Positions 27,624-36,350 of a stretch of 64,000 nt of DNA are shown one piece after another. The translations under genes were made by a program, and so were the position numbers. Source of the stretch: Mangrovibacterium sp041596335. Lineage in GTDB: Bacteria; Bacteroidota; Bacteroidia; Bacteroidales; Prolixibacteraceae. Each line of letters opens with the position of its first letter. Position 1 is the stretch's first letter. The stretch spans positions 15,030 through 79,029 of the forward strand of contig NZ_JBFHIT010000015.1 in the NCBI RefSeq assembly GCF_041596335.1. Reading direction: 5' to 3'. The notes under the pieces were generated by a model. The model was not told where the DNA came from and ran no database searches. It saw only the letters and a program-made list of their open reading frames with translations.

Positions 27624-28340
27624 ATGGCATACATTCTTCACTTGGAATCGTCGACCTCTGTTTGCAGTGTCGCGTTAGCGCTAAACGGTGAGCTCGTCGA
27701 CCTGATGGAAAGCAACGAGGGGCAGAATCATGCAAAGCTGCTGAGTGTTTTTGCGGCCGACCTTTTGAGTCGCAACAATCTACGCCCGGAACAGCTGGAA
27801 GCTGTGGCTGTGAGTGAAGGCCCCGGCTCCTACACAGGCCTGCGGATAGGCGTTTCGCTGGCCAAAGGTTTATGCTATGCCAATCAAATTCCGTTAATCG
27901 CTGTCAGCCCGCTGCAATCGATGTGTGAGCAGGTGATCAGTCAGCACAAACAACTGGGGGTCGACGAGTTGACCGACTGCCTGCTTGTGCCGATGATCGA
28001 CGCGCGAAGAATGGAGGTTTACACAGCAACCTATGCCCTTCCAAATCACCTCATTAAAGCGGTTTCGTCGGAGATCATCAACGAGCAGTCGTTTTTAGAT
28101 GAGCTAAGCAGCAAAAAGATTCTATTTTTTGGCAATGGAGCCGAAAAGTGCAAAACGCACCTCACCCATCCCAACGCGACCATTATTCCGGGTATTGAAA
28201 CTTCGGCACAGTTTATGTGTCAGCTGGCGTGGAACGCTTTTCAAAATAAACAGTTTGCCGACCTGGCCTATTTTGAGCCTTTCTACCTGAAAGATTTTAT
28301 TGCCGGAACACCAAAGAAAAACATCCTGACCGGCCAGTGA
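27624..28340 (+). CDS. tsaB: tRNA threonylcarbamoyladenosine biosynthesis protein TsaB
   Basis: A 238-residue ASKHA-fold protein that with TsaD and TsaE transfers threonylcarbamoyl to A37 of ANN-decoding tRNAs. The N-terminal ILHLESSTSVCSVAL strand-turn and the signature VSEGPGSYTGLRIGVSLAKGLCYA (broken here by function, not sequence; about residues 70-93) are diagnostic, as is the later PLIAVSPLQSM. TsaB lacks the TsaD metal-binding histidines, and none are seen here. It is likely essential housekeeping. It is followed 106 bp on by a DUF3108 gene on the same strand. Confidence 0.93.
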   Translation: MAYILHLESSTSVCSVALALNGELVDLMESNEGQNHAKLLSVFAADLLSRNNLRPEQLEAVAVSEGPGSYTGLRIGVSLAKGLCYANQIPLIAVSPLQSMCEQVISQHKQLGVDELTDCLLVPMIDARRMEVYTATYALPNHLIKAVSSEIINEQSFLDELSSKKILFFGNGAEKCKTHLTHPNATIIPGIETSAQFMCQLAWNAFQNKQFADLAYFEPFYLKDFIAGTPKKNILTGQ

Positions 28341-28446
28341 GCAACATAAATTAAGCGTGGATCAGAACAATTGTTTGTGCGATTGGGTTCTTTCAAAAGA
28401 CACAGGTTGGAATGGTCCTGTTGGCGATAACCAAAAATAGGGAAAT

Positions 28447-29178
28447 ATGAGATTCAGTTTAACGATCTTCTTCTGCCTGACCCTGTTCAGCGCAACTGCC
28501 CAGCCGGTAGAACGACTAAAATACAGCCTGAAATATAGTTTCATAAAAGGTGGCGAGGCCGTCATCCTAATTAGCGACACTATCTGGTCGGGCCAACCCG
28601 CAAAGCATTATTTTCTTCGGGGACAAACAATTGGCGTTGCCGATGCCCTCTACAATATCGATGATATTTACGAGACTATTCTCAGTCATAATTCCATTCG
28701 TCCTTACCTGCATATTCGAAACATTAAAGAGCGCAAATACCGGTTCTACAACGAAACCCGATTCTTTTACGACAATGACTCCATTTTCAGTGAACGTTCG
28801 GGCGGCCGGAAAGTACCACACAACATGCTCGACATCCTGAGTGTTTTCGGATATCTGCGGCAGAACAACCTGCTTGAATCCTTAAAGGTTGGCGACAAAT
28901 TCACGCTTCCGGTATACCACGCCGACAAGTATTTTATGATGACGACTGTCTTTTTGGGCACTGAAAGGGTGAAATCGAAATTGGGCGAAATCGAGTGTTT
29001 TGTCATTTCGCCCCGGGTTGAAGAAGGAAAATTGCTGAAAACGTCCAGCAGTTTGAAATTCTATATTACCAAAGATGTAAACAAAGTCCCGTTGATTCTT
29101 GAGCTGGATTTAAACGTTGGTGCTGTTCGCGCCGAACTTATTTCCTACCAAAAGAAAGGTCAGCCCACTTTCGAGTAA
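28447..29178 (+). CDS. DUF3108 periplasmic protein
   Basis: A 243-residue exported protein. The signal peptide is MRFSLTIFFCLTLFSATAQ. The mature part opens with VERLKYSLKYSFIKGGEAV, continues with the beta-rich pattern of DUF3108 (repeated strand-turn-strand pairs, GDKFTLPVYHADKYF, GEIECFVISP), and ends in strands SLKFYITKDVNKVPLILEL. These proteins resemble lipoprotein-carrier-like beta barrels and lie in the cell envelope. Function is unknown. It sits between tsaB and efp without evident functional link. Confidence 0.85.
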   Translation: MRFSLTIFFCLTLFSATAQPVERLKYSLKYSFIKGGEAVILISDTIWSGQPAKHYFLRGQTIGVADALYNIDDIYETILSHNSIRPYLHIRNIKERKYRFYNETRFFYDNDSIFSERSGGRKVPHNMLDILSVFGYLRQNNLLESLKVGDKFTLPVYHADKYFMMTTVFLGTERVKSKLGEIECFVISPRVEEGKLLKTSSSLKFYITKDVNKVPLILELDLNVGAVRAELISYQKKGQPTFE

Positions 29179-29281
29179 GTGAATACGATCAACCGAAAAA
29201 CAAAATCCGGAGATCAAACAACCCGCTAAATTAAAGGCATTTAAAAATTGGGAAGTGCAGCTTTTTTTGCCATTATTTTTA

Positions 29282-29289
29282 TACTTTTG
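29282..29289 (+). promoter_or_regulatory. Candidate -7 promoter element of efp
   Basis: TACTTTTG matches TAnnTTTG 36 bp before the efp start. A TTTG at 29266-29269 lies only 12 bp upstream, too close for a standard -33, so only the -7 box is claimed. Confidence 0.4.
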
Positions 29290-29324
29290 CAGCAATTTTG
29301 GAAAACTTATAATTAAATCGAAAT

Positions 29325-29894
29325 ATGGCAAGTACAGCTGATTTTAAGAACGGAATGACGATTGAGTTCAATGGTCAACTCTTTACAATCATTCAGTTCC
29401 AACATGTAAAACCTGGAAAAGGTGCCGCATTTGTTCGGACAAAACTGAAGAATGTGAAAACCGGAAAAGTAATTGAAAACACCTTTAACTCGGGCGTAAA
29501 AGTAACTACCGTACGTGTTGAACGTCGTCCGTACCAGTACCTGTACAAGGATGATATGGGATACAATTTCATGCACACCGAAACCTTCGAACAAGTTACA
29601 ATCGATCCGGAATTGATTGAGAATGCCGACTTGATGAAAGAAGGTCAAATTATTGAAATTAACTTCCATGCGGAGACTGAAACGGCTTTAACTGCCGAAC
29701 TTCCTCCATTTGTTGAGTTGGAAGTTACCGAAACCATTCAAGGCGAAAAAGGCAACACAGCCAGTTCAACAGCCTTGAAACCGGCCACATTGGAAACAGG
29801 TGCTGAAATTATGGTACCGATGTTTATCAATGCCGGCGAAACATTGAAAATCGATACCCGCGAGCGTAGCTACAGCGAACGTGTCAAAAAATAA
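29325..29894 (+). CDS. efp: Elongation factor P
   Basis: Full-length EF-P (189 residues, three beta domains). It enters the ribosomal E site and rescues stalling at consecutive prolines. Visible features are the KOW-like N-terminal domain with VKPGKGAAFVRTKLKN (the loop whose tip residue is Lys32-like), the OB domain with QYLYKDDMGYNFMHTET, and the C-terminal signature LPPFVELEVTETIQG plus TGAEIMVPMFINAGETL and the terminal RTRERSYSERV-type segment (here DTRERSYSERV). It is a single-gene unit ending in a strong terminator. Confidence 0.97.
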   Translation: MASTADFKNGMTIEFNGQLFTIIQFQHVKPGKGAAFVRTKLKNVKTGKVIENTFNSGVKVTTVRVERRPYQYLYKDDMGYNFMHTETFEQVTIDPELIENADLMKEGQIIEINFHAETETALTAELPPFVELEVTETIQGEKGNTASSTALKPATLETGAEIMVPMFINAGETLKIDTRERSYSERVKK

Positions 29895-29920
29895 ACGATC
29901 CATTCGTGGATTAATCGTTG

Positions 29921-29949
29921 AAAGGCTTCCGACTCGGAGGCCTTTCTTT
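29921..29949. terminator. Intrinsic terminator downstream of efp, probably bidirectional
   Basis: AAAGGCTTCCG (29921-29931) pairs with CGGAGGCCTTT (29935-29945, one G-T pair) around ACT, followed by CTTTG. The A run at its 5' side could also stop minus-strand transcription from the O-antigen ligase gene. Confidence 0.85.
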
Positions 29950-30002
29950 GTTTCAACAAAATGACCTTGTAAGAAACGGGAAGAAAGAGCGGGAAAAACG
30001 AT

Positions 30003-31442
30003 TTAGCTCAGCTTGCGCTGTTTGAACCGAAGATCCTGGACAACCAAAAAAACGGTAAACATCCAGAAAGGCACAGCGGCCTTGTCGGTATCCAGAAAAT
30101 TATTCAAGAAGCCGTGCACCAGGTAACTTACCAATCCCAGAAAAACGGCAAGCGCCATCGCCCGATCGGTTTTGTTTTCGGCCTGAGCATACACCCGAAA
30201 ACCGGTTCTCAGAATGAGCACAACAAGCAACAAAAAGCTGCCAAGCCCCAGGATACCCGACTCGGCCAACGGCCCCAGATATTCGCTATGCGCGTTCCCT
30301 CCGTCCGCAGAGTTGGTGCTGATAATCGTCCGCAAATCAGTACGCTGAAACGGGGCATACTCAAACATATACGTACCGGGTCCCCAGCCCAGCAGTGGCT
30401 TTTCACGAAACATGGCAATAGCGCTGCTCCACCGGTTCAGGCGCTCCACATTCGAAGCGTCAGTAGATACATTCGAAATTGAGTTCAAATGCCCCTCCAG
30501 TTCTGCCGACGACTCCTGCTTGTTTGTCTCCAACCGCTCCACCAACTGATCCTGAAACAGAAAAACGATTCCGACAAAAACCAGCCCCAGCACAAGAACG
30601 GTTCGAAAGCGGATTTTCAGCCATAAAATACCGGAAACGCCAATCGCCACAACAAGGCTAAGCCAGGCAGCACGGGTATACGAAAAAACCAAGGCAACAG
30701 AAAACACCGACAACAAGAAAAGGGACAGCATCCGAACCAGACGCGTAAGCTGTTGGTTTCGCCACATCGCAAACAATGCCGGTATAAAAAACACCAACAT
30801 GGCACCATAGGATGTGTGATCCTTGAAGAAAGGATTCATCACGTAATTCGCTGCCTGATGATCGAAAAAACCATATCCCGAGTGGCGCCACCAGGCATAA
30901 CCGATCACCGGCAAAAAGCCAATTCCGTAAAGTAAAACAAACCGGTAAATACTCATTTTATGCTGAAGGAGCGCATAGCCGAACCAATAAAAAGCGACAA
31001 CGAACCACAACTTTGAAATCCAATATTTTAGGGAAACCGAAGGCATACTGCTCGTTAAGCTGGTAAACAGCATCCACGCCAGATAGAAAGCGACTGCCAA
31101 AGTTACCGGATGGCGTAGCAGGTTTCGATCGGGAATTTGACGCTGCGAGAGTTTCAGCATAAAAAAGAGCAACAGGCCAAACAGTAAGGGTTCAGTAGGC
31201 AGGTTCATATCGAACGAAAGACCCGGGATAATTTCTTTTAGCGGCAAACTAAGAGGCGTAAAAAAGGCGAGCGACAGCAGCAAATAGTCAATTCGTGCGA
31301 TTGCAGCCAATGCAAATGCCAGAGCAACCGGTAAAGCTGCAAACCACAAGCTATCGTGAACAACGACCAGATAAAAGTTCAATGCCAGAAAACACGCGGA
31401 AACCGTGTAAAACAGAAATATGTTAATCCTTCCGGCAGGCAA
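30003..31442 (-). CDS. O-antigen ligase / Wzy-type membrane protein
   Basis: A 479-residue polytopic membrane protein with about 12 hydrophobic segments and one long periplasmic loop (about residues 305-395). The loop carries the O-antigen ligase-like signature: MFREKPLLGWGPGTYM and NAHSEYLGPLAESGILGLG, with the conserved His-Ser-Glu. Members join or polymerise surface polysaccharide on undecaprenyl carriers; ligase and polymerase cannot be told apart by sequence. The gene follows a Wzz-type chain-length protein by 3 bp on the same strand, so the pair should act together on surface glycan, though no glycosyltransferases are nearby. Confidence 0.88.
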   Translation of the reverse strand: MPAGRINIFLFYTVSACFLALNFYLVVVHDSLWFAALPVALAFALAAIARIDYLLLSLAFFTPLSLPLKEIIPGLSFDMNLPTEPLLFGLLLFFMLKLSQRQIPDRNLLRHPVTLAVAFYLAWMLFTSLTSSMPSVSLKYWISKLWFVVAFYWFGYALLQHKMSIYRFVLLYGIGFLPVIGYAWWRHSGYGFFDHQAANYVMNPFFKDHTSYGAMLVFFIPALFAMWRNQQLTRLVRMLSLFLLSVFSVALVFSYTRAAWLSLVVAIGVSGILWLKIRFRTVLVLGLVFVGIVFLFQDQLVERLETNKQESSAELEGHLNSISNVSTDASNVERLNRWSSAIAMFREKPLLGWGPGTYMFEYAPFQRTDLRTIISTNSADGGNAHSEYLGPLAESGILGLGSFLLLVVLILRTGFRVYAQAENKTDRAMALAVFLGLVSYLVHGFLNNFLDTDKAAVPFWMFTVFLVVQDLRFKQRKLS

Positions 31443-31445
31443 TTT

Positions 31446-32399
31446 CTAGGATTTTTGCGGTTTAAACGACTCTAGAAAGAAAATGACAAGAACCGCCAGA
31501 AACTCAACCGCCAGCAAACTCACCAAAACAATCAGCCAACGGGTTGGAAACGATTTTTTGTCGGCCGGAAAAGCTTGTTCAACCACCAAGGCAAAATTGT
31601 CACGGCGATTGATCAGACTATAAATCTCTTCAATCTTCTTGCTGATACGGTCACGTTGACCAATCAGATCATTCATCTCATTTTGCATTTGCCAAAATTC
31701 ACCTCCTTTATCTGCCAGAAGGTTCAGTCGTTTTTGCAAATCATCGACCGACGACCGGGCAGCACCCCGGGCAAGTACTTCGGCGTAGCCCAGCGTTAAT
31801 TGTTGCGTTTGGCTGTAATAATCGAGCAAGCCATAATCGCGGCGATAAACCTGCATCCGGCTACTTAGCGAATCCATTTCAACCTGCTTGCGAAGCAAAT
31901 CATTCTGAAAGCCAGCCAATTCCTGACCGTGCTTTTCCCGGCGCAGCTCCATCATCTTGCTGTTATAAAACGCGATCAGCGAGTCAACCATCGCGCAAGC
32001 CACCATTGGATCTGCATCCAACACCCGAATTTCTACCGTCTCGTAGCGCGTTTTTGTGCACGAAACATATTTATTGTATTGCCTCAGCAGGTGCGTTTGG
32101 GCATAGGGATCGTCCGCCTTAATCTTGTACCGGTCGGCCAGATTGAAAGTGGCAATCATTTTTCGCTTGATATCCGATGACGAGATGACTTCCAACAGCT
32201 GCTCACTCTCCGACTCTTCGGAAAACGCCTGAATATTGGTCGGATATATTCGTGCTTGCGACTTAAACAGTGGCTCGATAAATAGCGGAGACGAAAACAA
32301 GACTGCCAGCAAAATGGCACCAACACCGATGATCGCCAGGTGTAATTTCCACTTCAACAAGGACTTCAACAAAGGCAGGCTTTCCAGATAATCATTCAT
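31446..32399 (-). CDS. Wzz-type polysaccharide chain-length / co-polymerase protein
   Basis: A 317-residue inner-membrane protein with one transmembrane helix near each end (about 18-42 and 285-310) and a long periplasmic part rich in coiled-coil heptads (about 165-265), the architecture of polysaccharide co-polymerases. The N-terminal Wzz-like segment shows YPTNIQAFSEESESEQLLEV followed by SDIKRKMIATFNLA. There is no cytoplasmic tyrosine-kinase domain. It probably sets chain length for the product of the adjacent Wzy/ligase protein encoded 3 bp downstream. Confidence 0.85.
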   Translation of the reverse strand: MNDYLESLPLLKSLLKWKLHLAIIGVGAILLAVLFSSPLFIEPLFKSQARIYPTNIQAFSEESESEQLLEVISSSDIKRKMIATFNLADRYKIKADDPYAQTHLLRQYNKYVSCTKTRYETVEIRVLDADPMVACAMVDSLIAFYNSKMMELRREKHGQELAGFQNDLLRKQVEMDSLSSRMQVYRRDYGLLDYYSQTQQLTLGYAEVLARGAARSSVDDLQKRLNLLADKGGEFWQMQNEMNDLIGQRDRISKKIEEIYSLINRRDNFALVVEQAFPADKKSFPTRWLIVLVSLLAVEFLAVLVIFFLESFKPQKS

Positions 32400-32476
32400 A
32401 GAGAGGCAGTTTTATGGTCGTAAGAATAAACGAACAGATCTTTGATTTACCACCAAAGATCTGTCGTAATTTCATC

Positions 32477-33769
32477 TTATTCAGCAATTAACAAAAAGTA
32501 ATTCTTTTTCCCTTTTTGAACCAGAATATACTTTCCACCAATCAGGTATTCGTCGTTTACCACAACATCCTGACTGGCAACTTTATCTTTATTAATACTC
32601 AGGCCATTGCCCTGGATGGTTCGGCGCAGCTCCCCTTTCGACGGGAAAACAGCTGTTTTTTCAGCCAACAGGTCCAACACGTTTATTCCGGCAGAAAGCT
32701 CAGCCTTGGCCACGCTAAACTGTGGAACACCTTCAAAAACCGACAAGAAAGTTTGCTCATCCAGTCGGCGCAAGGTGTCGGCAGTACCAGCTCCAAATAA
32801 AATTTGAGAAGCCTCAACAGCCATTTCGTAATCCGCGCGCGAATGCACCAATACGGTTACCTCTTCAGCTAATTTTTTCTGCAACTCGCGACGGTGCGGT
32901 GCTTCGCGATGTGTCTCGATCAACAGGTCGATCTCCTCTCTACCCAACATCGTAAAAATCCGGATATAATTCTCCGCATCTTCGTCGGTTGTATTCAACC
33001 AAAACTGATAAAAGCTGTAAGGTGAAGTCAGATTGGGATCCAGCCAAACGTTACCGGCTTCGGTTTTCCCGAATTTTGTACCGTCCGCTTTTTTAATTAA
33101 CGGAATCGTCAGCGCAAAGGCTTCGCTATCCGATTTACGGCGAATGAGTTCTGTTCCGGTTGTGATATTTCCCCATTGATCCGAACCACCCATCTGCAGT
33201 TTACAGTTCATGTTCTGGCTCAACCAATAGAAGTCGTACCCTTGCACCAATTGGTAGGTAAATTCGGTAAACGACATTCCGGCTTTCGCATCCGGATTCA
33301 ATCGTTTTCTAACCGATTCCTTCGCCATCATATAATTCACGGTAATATGCTTTCCAACGTCGCGAATAAAGTCCAGAAAGCTCAAATCTTTCATCCAGTC
33401 GTAGTTATTCACCATAACGGCTTTATTCTCCGCGTCGCTTTCAAAATCGAGAAACTTAGCCAGTTGATTCCGAATTCCGGTTAGATTACGTTGCAGGGTC
33501 TCCTCATTCAGCAAATTACGCTCGGCAGATTTGCCCGACGGGTCACCAATCATTCCGGTAGCACCACCAACCAACGCAATTGGTTTATGACCGGCCAGCT
33601 GAAAACGCTTCAACAACATGATCGGCGCCAAACTTCCAATGTGTAAGGATTCTGCTGTTGGATCAAAGCCCACATAGGCCGATGTCATTTCTTTTTGCAA
33701 TTGTTCCTCAGTTCCGGGCATCATATCATGCAACATGCCTCTCCAGCGTAATTCTTCAACAAAATTCAT
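32477..33769 (-). CDS. tyrS: Tyrosyl-tRNA synthetase
   Basis: A class I aminoacyl-tRNA synthetase of 430 residues that charges tRNA-Tyr. The HIGH-type motif appears as SLHIGSLAPI (about residue 41), the tyrosine pocket as QGYDFYWLSQNMNCKLQMGGSDQW (spanning about 176-199, partly quoted from two strands), and the KMSKS-type loop as KFGKTEAG. A C-terminal S4-like RNA-binding domain follows (about 360-430, with KGELRRTIQGNGLSIN). It is normal in every respect. The leader contains a hairpin beginning at the predicted transcription start. Confidence 0.97.
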   Translation of the reverse strand: MNFVEELRWRGMLHDMMPGTEEQLQKEMTSAYVGFDPTAESLHIGSLAPIMLLKRFQLAGHKPIALVGGATGMIGDPSGKSAERNLLNEETLQRNLTGIRNQLAKFLDFESDAENKAVMVNNYDWMKDLSFLDFIRDVGKHITVNYMMAKESVRKRLNPDAKAGMSFTEFTYQLVQGYDFYWLSQNMNCKLQMGGSDQWGNITTGTELIRRKSDSEAFALTIPLIKKADGTKFGKTEAGNVWLDPNLTSPYSFYQFWLNTTDEDAENYIRIFTMLGREEIDLLIETHREAPHRRELQKKLAEEVTVLVHSRADYEMAVEASQILFGAGTADTLRRLDEQTFLSVFEGVPQFSVAKAELSAGINVLDLLAEKTAVFPSKGELRRTIQGNGLSINKDKVASQDVVVNDEYLIGGKYILVQKGKKNYFLLIAE

Positions 33770-33811
33770 TGTATTGGTCTGTATTTAATGATCTTTAATT
33801 CAATTCTCTCG

Positions 33812-33847
33812 TTTTGATTTCCGGCTCCTAGGCGGGCGAAATCAAAA
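33812..33847 (-). promoter_or_regulatory. Hairpin at the 5' end of the tyrS leader
   Basis: TTTTGATTTC (33812-33821) and GAAATCAAAA (33838-33847) are perfectly complementary around a GC-rich 16-base loop. The predicted transcription start of tyrS (about 33848) coincides with its base, so the mRNA would begin with this hairpin. Confidence 0.6.
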
Positions 33848-33853
33848 TTCGGT

Positions 33854-33861
33854 CAAAGATA
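33854..33861 (-). promoter_or_regulatory. -7 promoter element of tyrS
   Basis: Minus-strand TATCTTTG fits TAnnTTTG exactly. A clear -33 TTTG at standard distance was not found. Confidence 0.5.
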
Positions 33862-34075
33862 TAAAAATGAACCATTAAGCTTTCCGCCAACACAGATAAT
33901 TTAGGTTGAAACTTGCAGTAGTTGCCGCTTCTAAGGCTACATTGCAAGCAACGAAGACCCGCCGAACCGGATCGCCGACAGCGGGAGTTTAGGAACGTAT
34001 AATTGAAAATGAATCTCCGGACAGGCTGTTTTTATTGAATGCGATTCTGAAGCCCACTGAAGTTTTGCCCCGCTT

Positions 34076-34603
34076 CTACGCTTTGTCTATCCGATTTTCA
34101 GGAGCTTCCGGTTGTTCCTCGTCCCAAAAGTTCAGAAACGGCAGAAGCGTTGGCACCAGATTTTTGAGAGGCACATAAACCTGCGATTCTTCTTTGGCCT
34201 CTTCCGAAATTAAATAGCTCCCGGAATCCAGACGTTCGTAAAACACCAGTACGACACTTAAAATTACCGCCGTTTTCACAATACCAAACAGCAAACCGGC
34301 CAGCTTATTCAGAAACCCTAACGCGATTGCTTCAACCACTTTGGTAAGCACATTGCCTAACAAATGCAAGCCTACAATAATTAGCACAAAAGTGACCAAA
34401 AAAGCGACAACCCCTGTATGTTTGCTTTCCCAGTGAAAGGTTTCAACGATAAAATCAGCGGTAATGTGCGAAAAATGAATTGCCCCCCAAATTCCCAATA
34501 TAAGAGCGGCCAACGAGGCCAGCTCAACGATAAAACCTTTCATAAACCCACGAACTGCAGCAATAAGCAGTAAAACTCCGAATATAATGTCGATATAACT
34601 CAT
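34076..34603 (-). CDS. cvpA: CvpA family membrane protein
   Basis: A 175-residue inner-membrane protein with four hydrophobic segments (about 4-22, 28-47, 63-85 and 100-122). It has the CvpA pattern YIDIIFGVLLLIAAVRGFMKGF at the start and GFLNKLAGLLFGIVKTAVIL in the third quarter. CvpA was first linked to colicin V production. In Bacteroidota and elsewhere it is an envelope-homeostasis protein of unsettled biochemistry. The C-terminal 40 residues are hydrophilic. It is a stand-alone gene facing the divergent GH3 gene. Confidence 0.88.
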   Translation of the reverse strand: MSYIDIIFGVLLLIAAVRGFMKGFIVELASLAALILGIWGAIHFSHITADFIVETFHWESKHTGVVAFLVTFVLIIVGLHLLGNVLTKVVEAIALGFLNKLAGLLFGIVKTAVILSVVLVFYERLDSGSYLISEEAKEESQVYVPLKNLVPTLLPFLNFWDEEQPEAPENRIDKA

Positions 34604-34762
34604 GTGCCGGTATAAGCTGTTGTTTGTTTTGTAAAATTAAAAAATAAATCCATCCGCCCGCCCATCGGCCTGAGCTTGACTTTTTATCTTAAAATTTATC
34701 CGTTTGTTGAACTCGGTTACAGGGAAACGCTTATTTTCGTAAGGAATGTAACAAATCTATTT

Positions 34763-36289
34763 ATGACTATCATCAACTCCATTGTCAACTGGCTGAACTA
34801 CAAACGAATTTACGAAATTGATTTATTTAAGAAGTACCCGATTGACACGCAACGGGAAGTACTTTTCGAACTGATTGATCAGGCACGGGACACCCAATTC
34901 GGCCAGCAATATAATTTTAGGAGCATGATGACCGAGTCCGATTTTAAAAGTCGGATTCCCGTTCGGACTTACGAAGACTATTCACCCTACATTAATCGTC
35001 TTTTAAAGGGAGAACGAAATGTTTTATGGCCCGGAGAGACAAAATGGTTCGCCAAATCGTCGGGTACTACAAATGATAAAAGCAAGTTTATTCCGGTAAG
35101 CAAGCACTCACTCGAAGATGTTCACTACCGGGGTTTCAAGGATGTGCTTGCACTGTACCTGAAAAACAATCCCGACTCCAGAGTCCTTTACGGAAAATCG
35201 CTCACGCTTGGCGGAAGCCACCGCGTAAACAGCTTCAACAACAATTCGTTTTACGGCGATTTGTCGGCCATTTTAATTGAGAACACCCCATTTTGGTCCG
35301 ACTTTATCCGCATTCCACCGGCTGAAGTGGCCCTGATAGAGGAATTCGAAGAAAAGGTCGTCAAAATTATTGAGCAAGCCCGCGATGAAAATGTTACTTC
35401 GCTGGCCGGAGTTCCCTCGTGGAATTTGGTATTGCTGCAACGGGTGCTTGAGGCGACAGGAAAAACAAATATTCTGGATGTTTGGCCAAACCTGGAAGTT
35501 TTCATCCACGGAGGAATCAAATTCGATCCCTATCGCGAGCAATACCGGCAAATTATTCCTTCGGATCAAATGAAGTACATGGAAACCTATAATGCTTCGG
35601 AAGGATTTTTTGCCATACAGGACAACCCGGAAAGCAGCGACATGCTGCTAATGCTCGACTACGGCATTTACTACGAGTTTATCCCCATGGATCGTTTTCA
35701 CGAAGAAAACCCTCCGGCCTTATCGCTCGATGAAATTGAACTGGAAAAAAACTACGCGATGGTGATTAGCACAAACGGTGGCCTTTGGCGCTACCTGATT
35801 GGCGACACGGTAAAATTCACCCGACGTAATCCATACAAAATAAGGATCACCGGGCGTACCAAGCACTACATCAATGCTTTTGGCGAGGAGCTGATCGTTG
35901 ACAATGCGGAGGAAGCGCTGCTGATGGCCTGTACACGCACACAAGCGACGATTCGCGAATACACCGCCGGGCCGGTCTTTATGAGTCAAAATCAGAAAGG
36001 AGCACATCAATGGATTATTGAATTCGAACAACATCCAAATGATCTGGAGCATTTTATCTCGGTTTTGGACGGCACCCTTCAAACCTTAAATTCTGATTAT
36101 GAAGCCAAACGGCACAAAAGCATCACATTGGAACGCCCACAGATAACCGTTGCCCCCGAAGGCCTGTTTTACGAATGGATGAAACAACGGGGCAAAATTG
36201 GTGGGCAAAACAAGATTCCCCGTCTGGCAAACGATCGGATTTATTTGGATCAGCTTTTGGAACTGGAGAAAAATAAATTTTCGAAATAG
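34763..36289 (+). CDS. GH3-family acyl-adenylate-forming enzyme
   Basis: A GH3 (auxin-responsive promoter family) protein of about 508 residues. Plant members use ATP to conjugate amino acids to acyl acids such as auxin or jasmonate; bacterial members have no settled substrate. The adenylation-type motifs are visible: SSGTTNDKSKFIPVS (ATP-binding loop), YNASEGFFAIQD and IGDTVKF, with ITGRTKHYINAFGEEL near the C-terminal domain hinge. I place the start at ATG 34763 (MTIINSIVNWLN), since related proteins begin this way. The in-frame extension to 34676 lacks family character. No pathway partner is adjacent. Confidence 0.85.
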   Translation: MTIINSIVNWLNYKRIYEIDLFKKYPIDTQREVLFELIDQARDTQFGQQYNFRSMMTESDFKSRIPVRTYEDYSPYINRLLKGERNVLWPGETKWFAKSSGTTNDKSKFIPVSKHSLEDVHYRGFKDVLALYLKNNPDSRVLYGKSLTLGGSHRVNSFNNNSFYGDLSAILIENTPFWSDFIRIPPAEVALIEEFEEKVVKIIEQARDENVTSLAGVPSWNLVLLQRVLEATGKTNILDVWPNLEVFIHGGIKFDPYREQYRQIIPSDQMKYMETYNASEGFFAIQDNPESSDMLLMLDYGIYYEFIPMDRFHEENPPALSLDEIELEKNYAMVISTNGGLWRYLIGDTVKFTRRNPYKIRITGRTKHYINAFGEELIVDNAEEALLMACTRTQATIREYTAGPVFMSQNQKGAHQWIIEFEQHPNDLEHFISVLDGTLQTLNSDYEAKRHKSITLERPQITVAPEGLFYEWMKQRGKIGGQNKIPRLANDRIYLDQLLELEKNKFSK

Positions 36290-36350
36290 GCTTTGTGCCC
36301 GAAAGGCATTTTATAAATTTGAAGTTCAAACAAAAAAATAATAAGCACTC

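Larger units (their letters stand above)
33770..34075. other. tyrS leader and spacer to cvpA
   Basis: A 306-bp spacer holding the tyrS 5' leader hairpin and its -7 element. The rest (about 33865-34075) shows no gene or named element. Parts are GC-rich with imperfect dyads around 33920-33990 that I cannot classify. Confidence 0.6.

Noticed and set aside
33770..34075. T-box riboswitch in the tyrS leader
   Set aside because: No T-box core sequence or specifier stem seen; only a simple hairpin.
34676..34763. Upstream extension of the GH3 gene
   Set aside because: The added 29 residues lack family similarity; the ATG at 34763 fits the usual start.
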